Assembly (NCBI GenBank): GCA_965223095.1
Contig: OZ244979.1
Coordinates: forward strand, 1,674,001-1,738,000
Source: J054 sp965223095
GTDB taxonomy: Bacteria > Pseudomonadota > Gammaproteobacteria > Steroidobacterales > GCA-2729495
Length of the DNA: 64,000 nucleotides
Direction of reading: 5' to 3'
Shown: positions 23,967 to 30,550 of the stretch, one piece after another
How positions within the stretch are numbered: position 1 is the first letter of the stretch
Layout: every line of letters begins with the position of its first letter
Translations under genes and position numbers: made by a program
The notes under the pieces: generated by a model
The model's database searches: none
Told to the model about the DNA's origin: nothing
The model's input: the letters and a program-made list of their open reading frames with translations, nothing else

Positions 23967-26687
23967 CTACTCGAATCTTAGGCGCACGTTACTGCGACTA
24001 GGCACCATTTCTCCGGCAACAATGCGTGGCTTGAATTGCCAACGTTCCACGGCTCGTAGGGCCGCCTTGGTGAAGACTTCGGGAGGCTCGGCGCCGACCA
24101 CGACGATGTCGATGGTTTCACCTGTGGCAGTGATGTTGAACTCCAGGTCCACCCAACCGGTCAATCCGCGCGCCACCGCACGACGCGGTATTCGCGGCTC
24201 TACATACCTTGCGAATTGAAAAGCTGATAGCGGCAGGGTTTCGACGGCCGGTGTAGTCAATTCAGCGGGTGGCGCAGATTTTTCGGGGGTCGAAATGTCA
24301 ATTGAACCGGTCGTCTGCTCCGCCGGCGTTGCGGATTCAGGCAACTCGCTAGGCTGGTCCGGCGTCACCATGGCCATTTCGATACTGGGCGCGATGACGG
24401 GCTCTTGGCTTGGTGCTTGGCTGTCGATGTCTGCGCGTTTCTCTGGTGCCGCGGCATTTGTAGTCATGACTTCTGTCAGTTGCTCGTTGCCATCAGCCAC
24501 TGTCATTGCCGGGTCGGTAGTTGCTTCGGCAACAAGCGGTTCCGTGGTGGCGAGGGGTAGAGATGCAACTGCCGAAATTTGCTCGCTGGTTAGAACGTTT
24601 TCTTTGGTTTCATTAATCGACGGCAGCGTCGTGTCCTGGGGTGTTGCCGCTGCAGTTTCCTTAAGTTTCTCGCCGGCATCAGCTGCCGGTACTGCGGCGA
24701 GCTGTGTTTCGGTCTTAGCGGCCGGCGAAGAGGGGGCTGCGGAGGCATTTTCCACCCGGCTCCCTGGGCCGGCAACTTGCGCGGATTGATTTGTTTCTTC
24801 GATAGCCTGTGTAATTGCTGCGGTGGCCGGTAATTCAGTCCCCGGCGTATACGTGCTCTGACCACTGGGCTCCTCTGTCATGGTTTCGTCAGCATTCTGT
24901 GCTTGAGTGATAGGCACCGAAGCTGTTGTCGAAATCCCCGGTGTGGCAGTTGCAACTTCATCGGCTGGTGGAAGCAAGTCTGCCGGGCCAATGCGTGCAA
25001 CCTGGCTGACGCTAACTTCCTCTAGTACCGTTGTCTCAGTAGTTGGAACAATTCGCGGCTCGCTTAGACCGTTGTTGGCGGCTGCATCGGGATTCGGCTT
25101 ATCCTGGCCGAGCCAAGCAGCCGCACCGGCCAGTACCAGGCCTCCAATGGCGATCGCAATCGCCGGCCGGCGCCACTTTCGTAAATTGACCAGGGTATCC
25201 GGGGCGGAATCAATGGAACTTGACGGGCCGGCTGTTGATTCGGGCGATTTCGTCGAGCCAGTTGCCGCGAATACTTCCGCAAGCTGATCTGGCGCGGGAG
25301 ATTTTTCTAGTGGACCAGCAGATGTATCGCTATCGGTTTCGTCCGGGCCGTAAACGGGTAGGGGGTCATGAGTTTCCATCACGATCTCTTCGTGTCCGAA
25401 GAATCCCGCGATGAATGAGTCCACGTCGGGTGTGCGGTCGCTCCGTCGCCATGCCAAGGCTTCTTGAAGCGCGTGCCATTGGTAAGGTGGCAGTCCCTCG
25501 ATAATTGCGGGTCGCTGTTGAGTAGCCTCGGCTTCCAAGGCGTTCATCGCGCCGAAGGGGCGCTGCCCTGAAAGTACGCGGTAGGCTAGAACCCCCAGGG
25601 AAAAAACGTCGTCAATTGCCTGCGTTGCTTGCCCTTCTAGTACCTCGCAACTTGCATAGGCAGTTGTGCGAGCTTGGGCGAGCTCGCTGTCAGTGTGGAT
25701 GGTACGCGCGATTCCAAAGTCCAGTAATTTGATGTCGCCTGACTGTGTGAGTAACACATTGGCCGGTTTGATGTCTGCGTGTATTACACCTTTGCCGTGA
25801 GCGTGATCCAAACCCTGCGCAAGCGCTTCGATGATCCGCAGGCCCTGATTTTGAGCGAGCCCCTCGTCGCCGGCGCGGTCCAACAAGACACGTAAGGTTT
25901 CGCCCTCGAGCCACTCCATGCAGATAAAGTAAATTTCACCGTCTTGATTGAAGTCAAAACTGCGAACTAAATTGGGATGATCAAGTTTGCTGCCATTAAT
26001 CGCTTCCTGCTCTAGCGACTTTATGGCTGCTTTGCGGGAGCCCAAGGCGGGGTTTAAGAGTTTTACCGCAACCCAGGGGGAAGCGACGCCAGCTTCTTTC
26101 TTGCGACGGTCTAGGGCTTTGTAAACGCGACCCATGTTGCCCTTTCCGCTTGGCGACACCAGAACATATCGATCACAAAGTACCGTGCCGGGTGGTAGTT
26201 GCTCGTCAGCCTTGGCTTGGTTGGTCCCCTTTGCCGTCTTTATTCGATGGACACCGCTGGCCGCCGCCGCAGGCACTTTATTGCCGGCCCATGCGCCACT
26301 GGCATGCAAATTATCGGCCAATGGTGTTTCGGTGATTTCCGCATCGATTTCGGCAGCTGCTGCCCGATGTGTCAAAACCGGGGGCTCGCTACGCTCAGCT
26401 TGCATGGCTGTGATGCGAGTGGCTTTGCTAACCCGTTGTGCGGAACGTGTTTGGTCAATTGCGCGGTTTAACTGCTCCCAGCTTTGCTCGGGCAAGCGGC
26501 CCGCTTGCATCGCGCCATCTATCTGCGCTTGAACCTCGCTGAGCTTGTCTACTTGGGTGTCTAGGACTTCGCCCAGTGCTATTTGTAGTTGCGCAAAGCT
26601 GACGTGTCCAGCAAGAAAGTCGGTGAAGACCTCCTCGAATTCGCGCAGGCTGATTGCAGGTTTTTGCTCTGTTAAATCTAACGACAT
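23967..26687 (-). CDS. Transmembrane Ser/Thr protein kinase fused to a periplasmic TonB C-terminal domain
   Basis: 906 residues. 1-165: helical, low-complexity lead. 174-430: protein kinase with P-loop SPSGKGNMGRVYKA, VAVK lysine (K209), catalytic loop HADIKPANVLL (Asp305, Asn310; Ala replaces the Arg of HRD) and DFG (323-325); APE is degraded to SCE. 508-526: one membrane helix flanked by RKWRRP. 527 to about 815: Thr/Ala/Pro/Glu-rich linker, the kind that spans the periplasm. About 818-906: TonB C-terminal domain (YVEPRIPRRAVARGLTGWV, VFTKAALRAVERWQFKPR). The topology puts the kinase inside and TonB outside. No exbB/exbD is nearby. Divergent from the PEP-CTERM gene. Confidence 0.88.
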   Translation of the reverse strand: MSLDLTEQKPAISLREFEEVFTDFLAGHVSFAQLQIALGEVLDTQVDKLSEVQAQIDGAMQAGRLPEQSWEQLNRAIDQTRSAQRVSKATRITAMQAERSEPPVLTHRAAAAEIDAEITETPLADNLHASGAWAGNKVPAAAASGVHRIKTAKGTNQAKADEQLPPGTVLCDRYVLVSPSGKGNMGRVYKALDRRKKEAGVASPWVAVKLLNPALGSRKAAIKSLEQEAINGSKLDHPNLVRSFDFNQDGEIYFICMEWLEGETLRVLLDRAGDEGLAQNQGLRIIEALAQGLDHAHGKGVIHADIKPANVLLTQSGDIKLLDFGIARTIHTDSELAQARTTAYASCEVLEGQATQAIDDVFSLGVLAYRVLSGQRPFGAMNALEAEATQQRPAIIEGLPPYQWHALQEALAWRRSDRTPDVDSFIAGFFGHEEIVMETHDPLPVYGPDETDSDTSAGPLEKSPAPDQLAEVFAATGSTKSPESTAGPSSSIDSAPDTLVNLRKWRRPAIAIAIGGLVLAGAAAWLGQDKPNPDAAANNGLSEPRIVPTTETTVLEEVSVSQVARIGPADLLPPADEVATATPGISTTASVPITQAQNADETMTEEPSGQSTYTPGTELPATAAITQAIEETNQSAQVAGPGSRVENASAAPSSPAAKTETQLAAVPAADAGEKLKETAAATPQDTTLPSINETKENVLTSEQISAVASLPLATTEPLVAEATTDPAMTVADGNEQLTEVMTTNAAAPEKRADIDSQAPSQEPVIAPSIEMAMVTPDQPSELPESATPAEQTTGSIDISTPEKSAPPAELTTPAVETLPLSAFQFARYVEPRIPRRAVARGLTGWVDLEFNITATGETIDIVVVGAEPPEVFTKAALRAVERWQFKPRIVAGEMVPSRSNVRLRFE

Positions 26688-26890
26688 GGGTAAACACCAA
26701 CTAGACCCGAGCGCCCAGATGCACGTATGGCTAGTCTAAGAAACCTAGCATTGGCGAGGCTTGCGGTGCGGTGATTGCTTCACGTTATCGCGTATTCACG
26801 CTCGATTACGCGGTGGGGAATTTCTTTACACCTAATTGGGTATCAACCCATTGCGGTTGTTAAACATAATCGCTCTAGGGTGAAAAATTC

Positions 26891-26906
26891 TGTGACGGTA
26901 GTCACA
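26891..26906. promoter_or_regulatory. Perfect palindrome, CRP-like or sigma-54 activator site
   Basis: TGTGACGGTAGTCACA is a perfect 6-4-6 inverted repeat and also fits TGTGA-N6-TCACA, the consensus of CRP/Vfr regulators. Its centre lies about 150 bases before the expected start of the sigma-54 transcript of the PEP-CTERM gene, the normal distance for an enhancer-binding activator, and about 210 bases before the kinase-TonB start on the other strand. Either regulator type is possible. A shorter dyad TGGGT-ATCA-ACCCA is at 26837-26850. Confidence 0.5.
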
Positions 26907-27022
26907 AGCCGGCCGTGCTGAGGCCTAAATTGGCCGCCTGCTTCACATATTGTCTTGTCGGCTAAATTGACAGCATGCAAAGACGAAGAATTTTTCTTTA
27001 TAAAAATCAATCAGTTAAATTT

Positions 27023-27040
27023 TGGCACGCCTCTTGCATT
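27023..27040 (+). promoter_or_regulatory. Sigma-54 (RpoN) promoter of the PEP-CTERM gene
   Basis: TGGCACGCCTCTTGCATT matches the RpoN consensus TGGCACG-N4-TTGCA exactly: the GG at 27024-27025 and GC at 27036-27037 are separated by 10 bases. Transcription would start near 27049, leaving a 44-base leader before the ATG at 27093. PEP-CTERM genes in several proteobacteria are controlled by the PrsK/PrsR system with RpoN, which fits. Confidence 0.85.
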
Positions 27041-27092
27041 ATTAACAGCAATCGTTATGGACGACGATCCACTGATACGGAGATTGGTAACC

Positions 27093-27725
27093 ATGCATGC
27101 TCTAAAACTAGCCATATCATTTCTTTTCCTTAGCTTCGCAAGTAATGCAGCTTTTGCGATCGCCATGTCTTATGACATCGGCTCCTACAAGAAAGACGGA
27201 TTTACGGCCTCGGCAATGCACAAAGCCACTTCTTGCCGGGGTTCCGGCGGCGGTGACGTTAATAGTGACGGCCTAAAAGATTTCCTCTACATGTGTGGTG
27301 GAACACCCGACAAGATCGGCGGCCAGCTACAAGGCGAATGGGACGGCACCATGTTGACCGGCATCACGGGTGAAATCGCTGGCCATGCTGTTATTGGTGG
27401 TAGCCTCGGCGGCAGCTTTTACTCGGCCGATGAAAAGCCTTTGTGGTATCTCACCTTGGAGGTCCTGGGAACATTCTATTTTGAGCAACTGGCAATCAAT
27501 CAGGTCACCGGCGAACATTTGATCCTTTGGGGTCAGAACGATACGACCTACTACTGCACCGACAGTGAATGCCGAGAACGCGAAGGCAAGGGCATGGACC
27601 TGTACGGTAAAGGCCACGAAATTGCTTTGCCCGAGCCCGGGATGGCCAGCGTTCTATTCGCCGGCTTACTGGGTGCCGGTGCCGCCTATCGTCGTCGCCG
27701 TGCCGAATCTAGCGGCAACGCCTAA
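27093..27725 (+). CDS. PEP-CTERM sorting-signal protein
   Basis: 210 residues from the ATG at 27093, supported by GGAG 11 bases upstream and by an immediate signal peptide (LAISFLFLSFASNAAFA). The C-terminus is a textbook PEP-CTERM tag: PEP at 180-182, the hydrophobic helix GMASVLFAGLLGAGAAY and RRRR, which is cut by an exosortase on the outer face of the inner membrane. The mature domain is unrecognised; it has Cys pairs (TSCRGSG, LYMCGG, YYCTDSEC) and an aspartate loop GDVNSDGLKD that could bind calcium. No exosortase is in the window. Expression should depend on the RpoN promoter at 27023-27040, and transcription stops at the hairpin at 27767-27803. Confidence 0.85.
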   Translation: MHALKLAISFLFLSFASNAAFAIAMSYDIGSYKKDGFTASAMHKATSCRGSGGGDVNSDGLKDFLYMCGGTPDKIGGQLQGEWDGTMLTGITGEIAGHAVIGGSLGGSFYSADEKPLWYLTLEVLGTFYFEQLAINQVTGEHLILWGQNDTTYYCTDSECREREGKGMDLYGKGHEIALPEPGMASVLFAGLLGAGAAYRRRRAESSGNA

Positions 27726-27766
27726 AGTAAGAATAAAGCCTTAGGCGCTAGTTTTAGCGACCAATC

Positions 27767-27803
27767 GGCCCGAGCATGCTGTGCATGTTCGGGCCATTTT
27801 TTT
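27767..27803 (+). terminator. Rho-independent terminator of the PEP-CTERM gene
   Basis: GGCCCGA pairs with TCGGGCC (7 bp), continued inward by GCATG with CATGT, then a run of seven T residues. A smaller hairpin CGCTA-GTTT-TAGCG precedes it at 27746-27759. It lies 42 bases after the stop codon and ahead of the next plus-strand gene. Confidence 0.9.
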
Positions 27804-27884
27804 GCCGAGCCGAACGCTGCCGCCTGGTCCGTGCTAGTCTGAATTCTCTTGGGATCAATACCTTTTGTGCCGGTTGTTGCCGCC

Positions 27885-28391
27885 ATGTCCGAATCAGCTG
27901 ATGCCGATCTGCTTGATAGTCCGTTTTGGAAATTTTCCAAGCGCATTTATTCGCAAACGGGTGTTAGTAAGGCTTGCCTTGATCTGCAGAACCGGTTTGC
28001 TGCTGACGTTAACATTCTGCTGTTTTGCAAATGGTCGGCCGAGTTCGGCCCAGGGCGATTGGCCCTGGGTCAGTTGCGTGAGTGTGTCGATATCACGGCC
28101 CAGTGGCAGTTAAAGGTCGTTCAAGTACTACGCGAGCTTCGCCAACAAAAGCTTAAGCAGAACACCCCGGAGCTGGGAGATTTTGCGCAACGGCAATTGC
28201 AGTCTCTGGAATTGAACGCAGAGTGTGTCGAGCAAGCGCTGCTTTACCAATGGTCCATGGACTATGCGCGTCCGCGCGACGTGGACGTCGATGCCGAAGC
28301 GGCACGCAATCTGGTCGCTTACTTATCGCTGCTGTCTGTAGATATGCGGGCGGCCGCTGATCCGCTGCGGGTATTGCTGGCCGCGAAGTAA
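27885..28391 (+). CDS. TIGR02444-type (DUF2390) protein
   Basis: 168 residues from the ATG at 27885; the frame reaches back to a TTG at 27849. The stretch SPFWKFSKRIYSQTGVSKACLDLQNRF, VNILLFCKWSAEFGPGRL and VVQVLRELRQQ is characteristic of the TIGR02444/DUF2390 family, small helical cytoplasmic proteins found mainly in gammaproteobacteria and of unknown function. The C-half (LELNAECVEQALLYQW ... ARNLVAYLSLL) is also all-helical. It meets the methyltransferase gene tail to tail with 17 bases between stops. Confidence 0.75.
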   Translation: MSESADADLLDSPFWKFSKRIYSQTGVSKACLDLQNRFAADVNILLFCKWSAEFGPGRLALGQLRECVDITAQWQLKVVQVLRELRQQKLKQNTPELGDFAQRQLQSLELNAECVEQALLYQWSMDYARPRDVDVDAEAARNLVAYLSLLSVDMRAAADPLRVLLAAK

Positions 28392-28408
28392 GCGCTAGAA
28401 GCTCTGGT

Positions 28409-29155
28409 CTAACTTGGTTTGCGGGCCACTATGCCTGCGTTTTCCCGCCCGTCCATTCGGCCCAATCCCTGAAAATCGCTGCGGTCAATAAAACTTACGC
28501 GATCAATTTCAAGGCCGGCCTCGATACAACTGCGTTCGAGTAGCTGTGTATCTAGCAGGTTCATGAACGGTGGACCCTCAATGCCGCGGTCCGAGGGCAT
28601 GTGCGGCAGGTAGTTTTCCAGTCCGATCATCAGGCCCGGCCAGCGATCGCCCCGGGCACGCTTGGCTTCGAATACTGGGATGAACTTCCGCCAGATGCCA
28701 TAGGGCGTGTCCGCGACTAGATACAAGCGGCCCCCAGGCTTCAGCCATTCACGCATTTTCCTAACGGAAGCGTCTACCGCCGCGCCGTCCAGAAAGTGTA
28801 AAACACGTGAGCACAGCACTGCGTCAAATTGATCCGCCGGAAAATCAATCTTGGGTAATTCACCCTGCACACATTGAAGATTTTCGCGTTGCTCCTGCGG
28901 AACATTCTCTTGCAGAGCATCAAGGTGGGCCTGGCCCATGTCGCAGGCCACGACCCTCGCACCCGCGGCCAAAGCTGGCAAAGTGGCCACGCCAAAGGCG
29001 CAGCCAATTTCCAATACGGGTCCATCACAGTTCGATGAATAGTCAATGAACTCTTTCGCGTAGTCATCGAGTATCTCGAACATGAATCCCGTGCCATTGA
29101 GCGTGGGGCGCATGTTGGCTTGGCTCCATTGCGGGGCCGGTTTTTTCTGACTCAT
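28409..29155 (-). CDS. Class I SAM-dependent methyltransferase
   Basis: 248 residues from the ATG at 29155 (MSQKKPAP); an upstream ATG at 29194 would add 13 residues. Motif I is PVLEIGCAFGVATLPALAAG, followed by the acidic residue in RVVACDMG, motif II DQFDAVLCSRVLHFLDG and LKPGGRLYLVADTPYG. It has the layout of methyltransferase_11/25 enzymes acting on small molecules, with a cap between residues about 175 and 215 (ARGDRWPGLMIGLENYLPHM). The substrate is unknown. It is divergent from the nitrilase-like gene. Confidence 0.85.
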   Translation of the reverse strand: MSQKKPAPQWSQANMRPTLNGTGFMFEILDDYAKEFIDYSSNCDGPVLEIGCAFGVATLPALAAGARVVACDMGQAHLDALQENVPQEQRENLQCVQGELPKIDFPADQFDAVLCSRVLHFLDGAAVDASVRKMREWLKPGGRLYLVADTPYGIWRKFIPVFEAKRARGDRWPGLMIGLENYLPHMPSDRGIEGPPFMNLLDTQLLERSCIEAGLEIDRVSFIDRSDFQGLGRMDGRENAGIVARKPS

Positions 29156-29346
29156 AAAAATATACCGCCTAACCCCAATGCTAATGGATTGCATACCTGG
29201 CTTCGTTTAGAAGCTGCGGGGCGGCTGACACGCGGACGCGCCGGGTCAAGGTCGGTATGTGGATCGGCTGGTCTTCCTATACTCGGCGTTATTCAATAAT
29301 GGGCACGGATGATTAGCCCGTGCGCTGATAACTAGGGGATTTATCC

Positions 29347-30420
29347 ATGTCCGAAGAATTTGCTGCTGGGCCAGAATTTATTGCCGTGGCGCTACAGCTG
29401 GCCTGTAATGGCGTGAACTTGTGCCAGGATCGCGCAAGCGCGAGGGCGAGAATCGCGCAGAGCATTGAGACCATCGCGGGCTATACCACGACCGCCACCA
29501 ATTTTATGGACTGGTTCTACGGCGTACCGGTCAAGATTGTCGCCCTGCCGGAATACGCGGTCACCGGTTTCCCGATGAAAGAGTCACCCGCGGAGTGGCG
29601 GGATAAGGCTTGCTTTGATTATGACGGTCCCGAATACGAGGCCTTGGGTAAAATTGCTCAAGATAACGACATTTACCTCGCCGGCAATGTCTATGAGGTG
29701 GATCCTAACTTTCCGAGTCTATATTTTCAGGTTTGCTTCATCATTGGGCCGAACGGTGATGTCATTCTCCGTTATCGTCGACTGACGTCCAGTTTCGAGC
29801 CCACGCCGCATGATGTTTGGGATAAATATTTGGATATCTATGGCTTGGACGGCGTATTTCCTGTTGCCCGTACCGAAATCGGCAACCTGGCCATGATTGC
29901 TTCCGAGGAAATTCTGTATCCGGAATTCACGCGCATGCATGTCATGCGCGGTGCGGAGGTCATCATTCATCCCACCAGCGAGCCTGGCAGCCCGCAATTG
30001 ACCATCAAAGAGTTGGCACGTCGTTCGCGCGCGGTGGAGAATATGGCTTACGTGATATCGCCGAACTCGGCCAGTATCGACAATATTCCGATTCCGGCCT
30101 ATACCTGTAGTGCCATGTCCAAGATCGTCGGTCCGCATGGCGAAATCATGGCCGAGGCAGGCCAGGGCGGCGAAAGCATGTCGGCAAACGCCGTGTTGGA
30201 CGTGGGTGCTTTGCGTCGTGAACGCAGACGTATGGGCATGGCTAACATCTTGTCGCGACAGGCCTATGGGCTGTTTGCGCAGAGCTATGCGCAAGCTGAC
30301 TTTCACCGCGCAAATTTTCTGTTGGAGGACGGTGAGACCGTGGAGCCGCCGAACCGGGATGTATTCCGCCAGCGGCAGGCGGATAATATTGAGCGTCTCA
30401 TCAAGGCTGGGTTAATTTAG
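29347..30420 (+). CDS. Nitrilase-superfamily protein with altered catalytic triad
   Basis: 357 residues. The carbon-nitrogen hydrolase fold is clear (FIAVALQLACNGVNL, KIVALPEYAVTG, AEVIIHPTSEPGS, RAVENMAYVISPN, GPHGEIMAEAGQGGE). Of the Glu-Lys-Cys triad only Glu69 remains: the Lys of the YRK motif is Arg145 (LRYRRLTS), and the nucleophile Cys six residues before the PE of ICYDxxxPE is Ser186 (IASEEILYPE). It is therefore probably not an ordinary amidase or nitrilase; it may be a pseudoenzyme or have a new chemistry. It lies 130 bases upstream of the molybdoenzyme on the same strand. A GCACGG/CCGTGC dyad sits at 29303-29323 before the start. Confidence 0.8.
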   Translation: MSEEFAAGPEFIAVALQLACNGVNLCQDRASARARIAQSIETIAGYTTTATNFMDWFYGVPVKIVALPEYAVTGFPMKESPAEWRDKACFDYDGPEYEALGKIAQDNDIYLAGNVYEVDPNFPSLYFQVCFIIGPNGDVILRYRRLTSSFEPTPHDVWDKYLDIYGLDGVFPVARTEIGNLAMIASEEILYPEFTRMHVMRGAEVIIHPTSEPGSPQLTIKELARRSRAVENMAYVISPNSASIDNIPIPAYTCSAMSKIVGPHGEIMAEAGQGGESMSANAVLDVGALRRERRRMGMANILSRQAYGLFAQSYAQADFHRANFLLEDGETVEPPNRDVFRQRQADNIERLIKAGLI

Positions 30421-30550
30421 GTCGCCAGTGTGTGGGGCTGGGTCTCTAATGCGCGGCGGATCAATTGCTTGAGCCTAGTTTGCATGGCCTGGGCTGCCTG
30501 GCCTAGGATCAAGCTGCTCGAGTCTATGCAGTTACGGGAGAAGGGAAACA

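Noticed and set aside
24295..24789. 164-codon plus-strand frame
   Set aside because: Antisense to the Thr/Ala-rich linker of the kinase-TonB gene; low-complexity Ser/Val content mirrors that linker.
30455..30480. TCAA-N4-TTGA dyad before the molybdoenzyme gene, possible FNR/ANR box
   Set aside because: Orientation of the half-sites is opposite to TTGAT-N4-ATCAA, so it does not fit the FNR consensus.
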